Source of the DNA: Acidimicrobiaceae bacterium
GTDB taxonomy: Bacteria; Actinomycetota; Acidimicrobiia; Acidimicrobiales; Salinilacustritrichaceae
NCBI GenBank assembly: GCA_003476595.1
Contig: DMTU01000262.1
Coordinates: 9,154-14,238 of the forward strand
Length of the DNA stretch: 5,085 nucleotides
Direction of reading: 5' to 3'
The notes beneath the pieces are model-generated. The model was given only the letters and a program-made list of their open reading frames with translations, was not told the origin of the DNA and searched no databases. The position numbers and the translations under genes were made by a program. Positions 1 to 5,085 of this stretch are shown piece by piece (positions within the stretch are counted from its first letter, which is position 1; the number at the start of each line of letters is the position of its first letter).

Positions 1-1181
1 GGATCGGCGAGCCGTCTCGCGGCGAGGTCCGGCCGGCCGCGCCCGGCGGTTGGTTCTGGGAGCGGGCCTTCGGCGTCACCGGCCTGGAGCGGGCCTACGA
101 CACCGCCCGCACGCACCTGCGCGCCGAGGAGGACCACCCCGGTCCCCAGACCATGTCCTTCGCCGCCCGCTGGCTGCGGGAGGCCACGCCCCACCACCCC
201 GACGGGTGGTTCCTCTTCGTCGACGAGTTCGACCCGCACGAGCCCTTCGACACCCCTGAGCCCTGGGCCTCGCGCTACCAGGACGGTCCGTGGGACGGTG
301 ACGCCCTCATCTGGCCTCCCTACGCCGACGGCGCCATCAGCAGGGGCACGCTGTCGGAGGCCGAGGGCCGCCACATCCGGGCCAACTACGGGGCCAAGGT
401 GTCGATGATCGACCACTGGTTCGGCCGCGTCCTCGACGCCTTCGACGAGCGCGACCTGTGGGGCGACACCGCGCTCGTCGTGTGCACCGACCACGGCCAC
501 TACCTCGGCGAGCAGCGCCGGGGTCGCGACATCTGGGGCAAGCCCGCCGTCCCCCAGTTCGAGCCGCTCGGCCACACCCCCCTGCTGGCCGCGTGGCCGG
601 GCCGCCCCGGCGGCGGCACCGTCGACGCGCTCACCACGAACGTCGACATCCACGCCACCATCGCCGACGTCTTCGGCATCGCACCGGCCGGCACCTCGCA
701 CGGCCGGTCGATGGTGCCCCTCCTCGAGGGCACGGCGACCTCGATCCGCGACTGGGCGCTGGGCGGCGTGTTCGGGTCGTGGGTCCAGGTCACCGACGGG
801 CATCGCAAGTACGCCCGGGCGCCCGAGCACGACGGCTTCCCGCTGTCGATGTGGTCGAACCGCTGGAGCACCATGCCCCTGCACGTCGCCGGGATGCAGG
901 GCCTTCCGGACCCCGACGACCGGGCGTGGCTCGACCACATGCCCGGCTCGTCCATCCCGGTGCTGCGCCAGCCGTTCCGACCGGGCGACCTCCTGCCCAC
1001 CTGGGTGAGCGGCCACCGCAACGTGGGGGACCACCACCTCTACGACATCGACCTCGACCCCGACGAGGCCGAGAACCGCACCGGCGAGACGGTCGAAGCC
1101 GAGCTGGTCGAGCTGCTCCGGACCGCGCTCGACGAGGTGGAGGCGCCGACCGAGCAGCACCAGCGGCTCGGCCTGGCCTGA
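1..1181 (+). CDS. Sulfatase-family (alkaline phosphatase superfamily) hydrolase, C-terminal part, 5' end off window
   Basis: The frame is open from the left edge (first full codon at nt 3) to a TGA at 1179-1181, giving 392 visible residues. Homologous-looking sequence precedes the first ATG (153), including a Trp-Phe-Trp-Glu stretch, so that ATG is internal. Seen: VDEFDPHEPF (nt 219-248), the Pro-His substrate-side motif of sulfatases; TDHGHYLGE (nt 486-512), whose Asp-His pair is the second half of the divalent-metal site; a Gly-Lys-Pro then HTPLLAAWPG segment (nt 537-602); TTNVDIHATIADVFGI (nt 633-680); and a C-terminal LYDIDLDPDEAENRTG (nt 1038-1085), the usual LYDL..DP.E..N tail. The family hydrolyses sulfate, phosphonate or phosphate esters. 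An Asp-His rather than Asp-Asn metal pair is known in iduronate-2-sulfatase and phosphonate monoester hydrolases. The formylglycine-bearing CxPSR-type motif would lie upstream, so sulfatase activity and any signal peptide cannot be judged. The family is sure, the substrate unknown. Confidence 0.9.
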   Translation, partial: IGEPSRGEVRPAAPGGWFWERAFGVTGLERAYDTARTHLRAEEDHPGPQTMSFAARWLREATPHHPDGWFLFVDEFDPHEPFDTPEPWASRYQDGPWDGDALIWPPYADGAISRGTLSEAEGRHIRANYGAKVSMIDHWFGRVLDAFDERDLWGDTALVVCTDHGHYLGEQRRGRDIWGKPAVPQFEPLGHTPLLAAWPGRPGGGTVDALTTNVDIHATIADVFGIAPAGTSHGRSMVPLLEGTATSIRDWALGGVFGSWVQVTDGHRKYARAPEHDGFPLSMWSNRWSTMPLHVAGMQGLPDPDDRAWLDHMPGSSIPVLRQPFRPGDLLPTWVSGHRNVGDHHLYDIDLDPDEAENRTGETVEAELVELLRTALDEVEAPTEQHQRLGLA

Positions 1182-1186
1182 GGCCG
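1169..1186 (+). terminator. Possible GC hairpin over the sulfatase stop codon
   Basis: CGGCCT (1169-1174) and AGGCCG (1181-1186) are perfect complements around a 6-nt loop, with one further G-U pair possible outside. The stop TGA sits at 1179-1181. No T-run follows, so it is not a classical intrinsic terminator. Actinobacterial terminators can lack the U-tract, but a 6-bp GC stem is also expected by chance in such GC-rich DNA. Weak call. Confidence 0.2.
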
Positions 1187-1202
1187 GCGTCACAGCACCC
1201 CA

Positions 1203-1208
1203 TAGGCT
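1203..1208 (+). promoter_or_regulatory. Candidate -10 box (TAGGCT) for the mutase operon
   Basis: TAGGCT fits the actinobacterial TANNNT -10 pattern and lies in the only non-coding gap upstream of the mutase. The best -35-like hexamer is CTGAGG at 1178-1183, with a long 19-nt spacer and only a central TGA match to TTGACA, so the -35 is poor. If used, transcription would start near 1214-1216 and leave an approximately 20-nt leader that keeps the Shine-Dalgarno but loses the left arm of the hairpin at 1208-1232. This is inference from consensus only. Confidence 0.3.
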
Positions 1209-1232
1209 GGTCCCCGAGCGACGAGGGGACCA
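1208..1232 (+). promoter_or_regulatory. 8-bp perfect inverted repeat overlapping the mutase ribosome binding site
   Basis: TGGTCCCC (1208-1215) and GGGGACCA (1225-1232) are exact reverse complements separated by 9 nt. The right arm contains most of the GAGGGG Shine-Dalgarno at 1223-1228. In RNA this could fold into a stem that hides the ribosome binding site of the mutase. In DNA it is a 25-bp dyad of the size bound by dimeric repressors such as the TetR family. No T-run follows, so a terminator is unlikely. The symmetry is directly seen; either regulatory role is inferred. Confidence 0.5.
1223..1228 (+). promoter_or_regulatory. Shine-Dalgarno of the mutase large subunit
   Basis: GAGGGG ends 7 nt before the ATG at 1236, good spacing for a strong site, and it fixes that ATG as the start. 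It lies largely inside the right arm of the inverted repeat described at 1208-1232. Confidence 0.65.
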
Positions 1233-1235
1233 TCG

Positions 1236-2885
1236 ATGAGCGACCACACCACCGCCGGCGACGAGTACCGGGATGCCTGGCAGGCGGCCTACGAAGCGGC
1301 CCAGCTGCGCGACACCGCGTTCTCGACGATGTCGGGGGTGGAGGTGGACCCGGTGTACGGGGAGGGCCCGTACCCGGGCCAGTACCCCTACACGCGGGGC
1401 ATCCACGCGTCGATGTACCGGTCGCGGCTGTGGACGATGCGCATGTTCGCCGGGTTCGGCACGGCCGAGGACACCAACGTGCGGTTCAAGGAGCTGCTCC
1501 GCAACGGCGGCACCGGGCTGTCCACCGCGTTCGACATGCCCACGCTCATGGGTCGTGACTCCGACAGCGAGTGGTCCCTCGGCGAGGTCGGCCGGGCCGG
1601 CGTGGCCGTGGACACCCTCGCCGACATGGAGGACCTGTTCGCCGACATCGACCTGTCGGGCGTGTCGACGTCGATGACGATCAACGGGCCGGCCCCGATC
1701 GTGATGGCCATGTACATCGCCGTGGCCGAGAAGACCGGTGTCGAGCGCGCCGCCCTGTCGGGCACGATCCAGAACGACATCTTCAAGGAGTACCAGGCCC
1801 AGAAGGAGTACATCTTCCCGCCCCGGCCCTCGGTGCGCCTGATCACCGACATGATGCGGTTCACCTCGGCCGAGATGCCTCGGTGGCACCCGGTGTCGGT
1901 GTCGGGCTACCACATCCGCGAGGCCGGCTCGACCGCCGCGCAGGAGCTGGCCTTCACCATCGCCAACGGCTTCGCCTACGTCGAAGCGGCCACCGCAGCC
2001 GGCCTCGACGTCGACGCGTTCGCCCCCCGGTTGTCGTTCTTCTTCAACGCCCACTCCGACTTCTTCGAGGAGATCGGAAAGTTCCGGGCCGCCCGACGCA
2101 TCTGGGCCCGGTGGATGAAGGAGCGCTACGGCGCCGAGGACCCCAAGTCCCACATGCTGCGGTTCCACACCCAGACCGCCGGGGTCTCCCTCACCGCCCA
2201 GCAGCCCCGCAACAACATCGCCCGCGTCGCCACCCAAGCCCTGTCCGCCGCGCTCGGCGGCACCCAGTCGCTGCACACCGACTCCTACGACGAGGCCCTC
2301 GCCCTGCCCACCGAGGAGGCCGCCCGCATCGCCCTGCGGACCCAGCAGATCGTGGCGCATGAGACCGGGGTGACCAACGTGGCCGACCCCCTCGGCGGCG
2401 CCCCCTACGTGGAGTGGATGACCGATGAGATGGAGCGCCAGGCCGAGGAGGTCTTCGCCCACCTCGACCGCCTCGGCGACGGCTCCATCCTCGAAGGCGT
2501 CTACGCCGGCATCGAGGACGGCTACTTCGTGTCCGAGATCGCCGAGGCCTCCTACCGGTTCCAGCGCGAGGTCAACAGCGGCCAGCGCATCATCGTGGGC
2601 GTCAACGCCTTCACCGAGGGCAACGAGGACTCCGAGCAGAACCTCCTGCGCATCGACCCCGGCGTCGAGGACCTCCAGCGCAAGCGCCTCGCCGCGGTGA
2701 AGTCCGACCGCGACGACACCGCCGTCGACGCCGCCCTCGCCCGGGTGCGTGCCGATGCCGCCGACCCCGGCACCAACCTCATGCCCGCGTTCATCGACGC
2801 CGTGTCCGCCTACGCCACCCTCGAAGAGGTCGTCGAAGCCCTCGAGTCCGAGTTCGGTCGCTACACCGAGAAGGCGGTCATCTAG
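1236..2885 (+). CDS. Adenosylcobalamin-dependent acyl-CoA mutase, large (catalytic) subunit, isobutyryl-CoA-mutase-like
   Basis: This 549-residue methylmalonyl-CoA-mutase-family chain lacks a B12 domain of its own and so matches separate-subunit enzymes such as IcmA (about 566 aa) and HcmA. Seen: the N-terminal [19 protein letters not shown] (51-69) leading into the TIM barrel; [13 protein letters not shown] (98-110); [18 protein letters not shown] (175-192); SGYHIREAG (223-231); [15 protein letters not shown] (310-324); a C-terminal NLMP segment (514-517). Aligned by motif to P. shermanii mutase, catalytic Tyr243/His244 are Y225/H226 and Gln197 is Q179. Carboxylate-binding Arg207 is instead Q189 and Tyr89 is F71. 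That Phe/Gln pair is the isobutyryl-CoA mutase signature. The Asp that marks 2-hydroxyisobutyryl-CoA mutase is A98 here. It probably interconverts an unbranched and a branched acyl-CoA (butyryl/isobutyryl type) in the cytoplasm with the small subunit encoded next. M70 replaces the usual Gln of RQ(Y/F/I)AGF. Many pipelines would label it methylmalonyl-CoA mutase. Family certain, substrate inferred. Confidence 0.95.
   Translation: MSDHTTAGDEYRDAWQAAYEAAQLRDTAFSTMSGVEVDPVYGEGPYPGQYPYTRGIHASMYRSRLWTMRMFAGFGTAEDTNVRFKELLRNGGTGLSTAFDMPTLMGRDSDSEWSLGEVGRAGVAVDTLADMEDLFADIDLSGVSTSMTINGPAPIVMAMYIAVAEKTGVERAALSGTIQNDIFKEYQAQKEYIFPPRPSVRLITDMMRFTSAEMPRWHPVSVSGYHIREAGSTAAQELAFTIANGFAYVEAATAAGLDVDAFAPRLSFFFNAHSDFFEEIGKFRAARRIWARWMKERYGAEDPKSHMLRFHTQTAGVSLTAQQPRNNIARVATQALSAALGGTQSLHTDSYDEALALPTEEAARIALRTQQIVAHETGVTNVADPLGGAPYVEWMTDEMERQAEEVFAHLDRLGDGSILEGVYAGIEDGYFVSEIAEASYRFQREVNSGQRIIVGVNAFTEGNEDSEQNLLRIDPGVEDLQRKRLAAVKSDRDDTAVDAALARVRADAADPGTNLMPAFIDAVSAYATLEEVVEALESEFGRYTEKAVI
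2868..2874 (+). promoter_or_regulatory. Ribosome binding site of the B12 subunit, inside the mutase 3' end
   Basis: GAGAAGG, within the last codons of the large subunit, is the only purine-rich Shine-Dalgarno-like run at a plausible distance (11 nt) from the ATG at 2886. Because TAG (2883-2885) abuts that ATG, ribosomes ending the first gene are already at the second start. Coupled translation giving balanced subunit amounts is likely. Confidence 0.45.
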
Positions 2886-3293
2886 ATGGCCGATCCCCAG
2901 ATCCGCATCGTGCTGGCCAAGCTCGGCCTCGACGGCCACGACCGGGGCCTGCGCGTCGTCACCCGCATGCTCCGCGACGCCGGCTTCGAGGTCGTCTACC
3001 TCGGCCTGCGCCAGACCACCGAGATGGTCGTGTCCGCCGCCATCCAGGAAGACGCCGACGCCGTCGGCCTCTCCCTCCACAACGCCAGCCACATGACCCT
3101 CGCCCCCCGCATGGTCCAGGCCCTGCGCGACGCCGACCTCGACATCCCCGTCATCGTCGGCGGCATCATCCCCGACGACGACATCGGCCCCCTCCGCGAC
3201 GCCGGCGTGGCCGCCATCCTCGGCCCCGGTGCGTCGGCGGCGGATGTCGCTCAGGCCGTGCGCGACGCCGTGGCGGGCAGCGCGACCGTCTGA
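2886..3293 (+). CDS. Cobalamin-binding small subunit of the acyl-CoA mutase (IcmB/HcmB type)
   Basis: At 135 residues this is one Rossmann-like B12 domain, the length of IcmB (about 136 aa). Seen: K12-L-G-L-D16-G-H18-D-R-G21, the DxHxxG motif. H18 is the expected lower axial ligand of cobalt and D16 its hydrogen-bond partner. K12 sits exactly six residues before H18, as Lys604/His610 do in methylmalonyl-CoA mutase. GLSLHNASH (61-69) supplies the Ser of the nucleotide-tail pocket, VGGIIP (91-96) is the GG motif, and LGPGAS (112-117) closes the base pocket. The protein binds adenosylcobalamin base-off/His-on and docks on the large subunit, which holds the acyl-CoA. Start: the ATG directly follows the large-subunit stop. 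The adjacency is the strongest support that the two form one enzyme. No G-protein chaperone (MeaB/MeaI type) is visible in the window. A stand-alone B12 domain could also serve another partner, but the context makes that unlikely. Confidence 0.95.
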   Translation: MADPQIRIVLAKLGLDGHDRGLRVVTRMLRDAGFEVVYLGLRQTTEMVVSAAIQEDADAVGLSLHNASHMTLAPRMVQALRDADLDIPVIVGGIIPDDDIGPLRDAGVAAILGPGASAADVAQAVRDAVAGSATV

Positions 3294-3300
3294 GCACTCG

Positions 3301-4851
3301 TCAGTAGTCGAACCACGCCCGCTGGTGCGCGTCCACGATGCGGGGCTCGAGCACCGTGGTCGGCTCCTGGTCCCGCTCGACGAGCAGGTCCAGGGGCAGC
3401 ACCATCGACCCGGCCGCCACCGACCGGTCCCAGTAGCGCGCACCGGGGGGCTCCGTCGCCGCGACGAGCGGGGCGGGACCGTCGGGCACGGCCAGGTGGA
3501 ACCCCCACGTCCCGAACGACGGCACGTCGGCCAGGTACGGCGTCGACGACCAGCCGGCCTCCTCCAGTGTGGCCGCGCACGTCCAGTAGGCCGCCTGGGC
3601 GAACCAGGGTGAGCCGCACTGGACGCTGAGGGACCCGTCCGACGCCAGCACCGAGCGAGCGGCGACGAACAGCTCCACGCTGTAGAGGCGACCGAGCGCT
3701 GCCGTGTCGGGGTCGGGGAAGTCGGTCACGAGCACGTCGAAGCTGCGGTCGGTGCGACGGATCCACTCGAACGCGTCGGCGGTGATGACCTCGGTCCGTG
3801 CGTCGTCGCAGCCGGCTGACAGCTCATCGAACCCCTCGACGTCGCCGACGGCATCGGTGACCCGGGGGTCGAGCTCGACCAGCGTCACCGATGCGACCGT
3901 GTCGTGGCGCAGCGCCTCGGTGACCGCCGCGCAGTCGCCGCCGCCGAGCACCAGCACGTCCAGGTCACGGTCCGGCGCCGCGGCGATCGCCGGGTGCACG
4001 AGGGCCTCGTGGTAGCGGTACGAGTCGACGCTGGACAGCTGCAGGTCGCCGTCGAGGAACAGCCGGGTGTCGCGCCGGCCGTCGCGGTGCCGGCGCTCGG
4101 TGACCACGATGTCGGACCGCCCCCGGTCGTCGACCGCGAGGATCGGGTCCCGGTACAGCGCCTGGCGGCCGTCGTCGACCACGCTCGGCGCCGCGACCAC
4201 CATGCCGGCCAGCACGAGTGCGCCGGGCACGACCAGGGCGCCCTGGCGCAGCGGCACCCCCATCACGATCGGGACAGCCGCCGCCAGCAGGAGGTTGACC
4301 GCGGCGATCGCCATGGTGGCGCCGACGAGGCCGAGCACCGGGCGGACGGCGAACGCGAAGGCGATGGCGCCGAGGAACGCGCCGAGGTAGTCGGCCGCGG
4401 TGAGCTTGGCCACGACCGACGCAGCGCGCTGGCGGGCGAGCTGGTCGTTCAGCGCGGCGAGCAGCGGCATCTCCGCGCCGATGCAGGCACCGATGGCGAA
4501 GGCCACCACCAGGAGCGGACCCCAGAAGGTGTCGAGCGAGGCCCACAGCCAGTACAGCCCCGGGGCGGCCGCGGCCCCCAGGATGGCCAGGGCGACCTCG
4601 ACGCCGACGAAGGCGCGCACCGGTCGGCCGGCCAGGCGGCCGCCGAACGCGGCACCGGCGCCCATGCCGGCCATCGCGGCGCCGAGCACGACGGCGTTGG
4701 CCCGCTCGGTGGCGCCAACGGTGACCGTGCCGAGGAGGAGGAGCGACAGCTCGTAGGCCACGCCGGCGGCGGCCAGCAGGCCGGCCACCACGAGCAGGGC
4801 GAAGCGGCGGGCGCGCAGGTCCACCGGCTCGGGGAGCCGGGTGGCGCTCAC
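3301..4851 (-). CDS. Membrane-fused polyamine aminopropyltransferase (spermidine synthase-like)
   Basis: The protein has 516 residues from a GTG at 4851-4849 to a TGA at 3303-3301. The N-terminal half holds about seven hydrophobic helices (roughly 17-41, 51-73, 78-101, 109-133, 150-169, 171-198, 204-222) with GAEMPLL (125-131) and DYLGAFLGA (154-162), typical of the long bacterial SpeE form. The cytosolic domain follows: LFLDGDLQ (264-271), DSYRYHEALVHP (276-287), VLGGGDC (301-307) as SAM loop, VELDPR (325-330) with ribose-binding E326, ADAF (358-361), TDFPDPD (376-382) with catalytic-type D377/D380, LYS (389-391) and VPSFGTWGF (443-451). The family transfers aminopropyl from decarboxylated SAM to a diamine. 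Oddities: the conserved Tyr-Gln before IVVT is R245-S246, DEYRYHE has S277, GGGDG has C307, and the usual Arg before E312 is T311, so the substrate may be altered. GTG is chosen because it follows the upstream stop by 19 nt and leaves a short polar N-tail before helix 1; the upstream GGACGG (4868-4863) is a weak ribosome site. Confidence 0.9.
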   Translation of the reverse strand: MSATRLPEPVDLRARRFALLVVAGLLAAAGVAYELSLLLLGTVTVGATERANAVVLGAAMAGMGAGAAFGGRLAGRPVRAFVGVEVALAILGAAAAPGLYWLWASLDTFWGPLLVVAFAIGACIGAEMPLLAALNDQLARQRAASVVAKLTAADYLGAFLGAIAFAFAVRPVLGLVGATMAIAAVNLLLAAAVPIVMGVPLRQGALVVPGALVLAGMVVAAPSVVDDGRQALYRDPILAVDDRGRSDIVVTERRHRDGRRDTRLFLDGDLQLSSVDSYRYHEALVHPAIAAAPDRDLDVLVLGGGDCAAVTEALRHDTVASVTLVELDPRVTDAVGDVEGFDELSAGCDDARTEVITADAFEWIRRTDRSFDVLVTDFPDPDTAALGRLYSVELFVAARSVLASDGSLSVQCGSPWFAQAAYWTCAATLEEAGWSSTPYLADVPSFGTWGFHLAVPDGPAPLVAATEPPGARYWDRSVAAGSMVLPLDLLVERDQEPTTVLEPRIVDAHQRAWFDY

Positions 4852-4870
4852 GGGAGCCGCCGCCGTCCGG

Positions 4871-5085
4871 TCAGGACAGCGCCACCGCCGCCGTGAGAGC
4901 GACGGCCAGCTCGGCGGCGCCGGCCACGAGCACCCGGGGCGAGAAGCCGGGCTCGTTGACGACGTTGCGGATCCCGCCGGGGATCAGCCGATCGAGGCCC
5001 AAGAACGCGAGCACCGAGACACCCAGGCTCCAGAGGGCCTGCGAGGCGGCGTACACGATGCCGTCGCCGAGCTCGTCGGGCGCCG
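4871..5085 (-). CDS. DUF350-like small membrane protein, C-terminal part, 5' end off window
   Basis: The frame is open from the right edge to a TGA at 4873-4871, about 70 visible residues. They begin APDELGDGIVYAAS and form two hydrophobic helices joined by a short polar stretch, GLDRLIPGGIRNVVNEPGFS. A helix, then Asp-x-(Leu/Leu-Ile)-x-Pro-Gly, a polar NEP/N-rich turn, and a second Ala/Val-rich helix to the C-terminus is the pattern of one half of DUF350 (YjfL-like) proteins, which are usually about 130-140 residues with two such units. A GTG at 5056-5054 lies inside the first helix and is preceded by in-frame coding sequence (Asp-Glu-Leu-Gly-Asp-Gly), so it is not the start. It lies 19 nt upstream of the aminopropyltransferase on the same strand, a pairing common for DUF350 genes in actinobacteria, and the two are probably cotranscribed. 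Molecular function is unknown. Family assignment is by pattern and context. Confidence 0.65.
   Translation of the reverse strand, partial: APDELGDGIVYAASQALWSLGVSVLAFLGLDRLIPGGIRNVVNEPGFSPRVLVAGAAELAVALTAAVALS

Noticed and set aside
153..155. ATG at 153 as the sulfatase start
   Set aside because: Coding-like sequence continues upstream to nt 3 in frame, and starting here would remove the N-terminal metal-site and nucleophile region every family member needs. The gene is cut by the window edge.
500..1021. - strand open frame inside the sulfatase gene
   Set aside because: There is no motif and no ribosome site of note, and the opposite strand has strong sulfatase motifs throughout this interval. 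It is a shadow.
1182..1235. Cobalamin riboswitch ahead of the B12-dependent mutase
   Set aside because: The spacer is only 54 nt and holds one simple hairpin. A cobalamin riboswitch needs around 200 nt and a conserved B12-box.
458..1558. Long + strand open frame across the sulfatase 3' part and the mutase 5' part
   Set aside because: The translation is an Arg/Pro/His-rich low-complexity product without recognisable motifs, and it overlaps two genes with clear conserved motifs. It is a GC-rich shadow frame.
1236..2885. Truncated methylmalonyl-CoA mutase that lost its B12 domain
   Set aside because: The length, the normal C-terminal NLMP...Y-T-E end and the separate B12-domain gene directly downstream show an ordinary two-gene mutase of the IcmA/IcmB type, not a broken fused one.
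3904..4896. 330-codon + strand open frame opposite the membrane aminopropyltransferase
   Set aside because: It is rich in Arg, Gly, His and Gln with no domain pattern and lies entirely antisense to a well-supported gene. The same applies to shorter antisense frames at 3704-4015, 4067-4390 and 4400-4756.
5054..5056. GTG as start of a 61-residue protein
   Set aside because: The frame stays open upstream with Asp-Glu-Leu-Gly-Asp-Gly leading into the same helix, so this is an internal Val codon of a truncated, longer gene.
1..5085. tRNA/rRNA genes, CRISPR array, insertion sequence, phage or integron signals
   Set aside because: Coding sequence fills almost the whole window. No direct-repeat series, transposase motif or tRNA-like cloverleaf was seen on either strand.

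Overview
The window is very GC-rich, with gene density close to complete and codons ending almost always in G or C. Together with an IcmA/IcmB-style two-gene B12 mutase and a DUF350-like / membrane-fused aminopropyltransferase pair, this suggests a high-GC actinobacterium. An Acidimicrobiia-type lineage would fit, but that placement is an impression from protein style and was not tested.

Layout. (1) nt 1-1181, + strand: the C-terminal ~390 residues of a sulfatase / alkaline-phosphatase-superfamily hydrolase; its N-terminus and nucleophile lie off the left edge. (2) nt 1182-1235: a 54-nt spacer with an 8-bp perfect inverted repeat whose right arm overlaps the Shine-Dalgarno of the next gene, and a possible -10 box. 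(3) nt 1236-2885 and 2886-3293, + strand: large catalytic and small cobalamin-binding subunits of an adenosylcobalamin-dependent acyl-CoA mutase. The TAG stop of the first directly abuts the ATG of the second. (4) nt 3301-4851, - strand: a seven-helix membrane protein fused to a spermidine-synthase-like aminopropyltransferase domain. (5) nt 4871 to the right edge, - strand: the C-terminal part of a small membrane protein resembling the DUF350 family, upstream of (4) in the same probable operon. The mutase pair and the aminopropyltransferase converge with only 7 nt between their stop codons.

How they work together. The two mutase subunits should form one enzyme. The large chain binds the acyl-CoA in a TIM barrel. 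The small chain carries the Lys-x-Gly-x-Asp-x-His motif that ligates cobalt. Pocket residues argue against methylmalonyl-CoA as substrate: the Arg that reads its carboxylate is Gln (Q189) and the Tyr is Phe (F71). This is the isobutyryl-CoA-mutase pattern, so carbon-skeleton isomerisation of an uncharged branched acyl-CoA (butyryl/isobutyryl type) is the better prediction. The DUF350-like/aminopropyltransferase pair is a recurrent actinobacterial membrane module thought to be polyamine-related. The copy here has several substitutions at normally conserved substrate and SAM positions, so its substrate is open. Nothing visible links the sulfatase or the membrane module functionally to the mutase.

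I see no RNA genes, mobile elements, CRISPR arrays or long repeats. No gap between genes exceeds 54 nt. The items most worth checking are the non-canonical mutase pocket, the SD-overlapping dyad before the mutase, and the altered aminopropyltransferase motifs.
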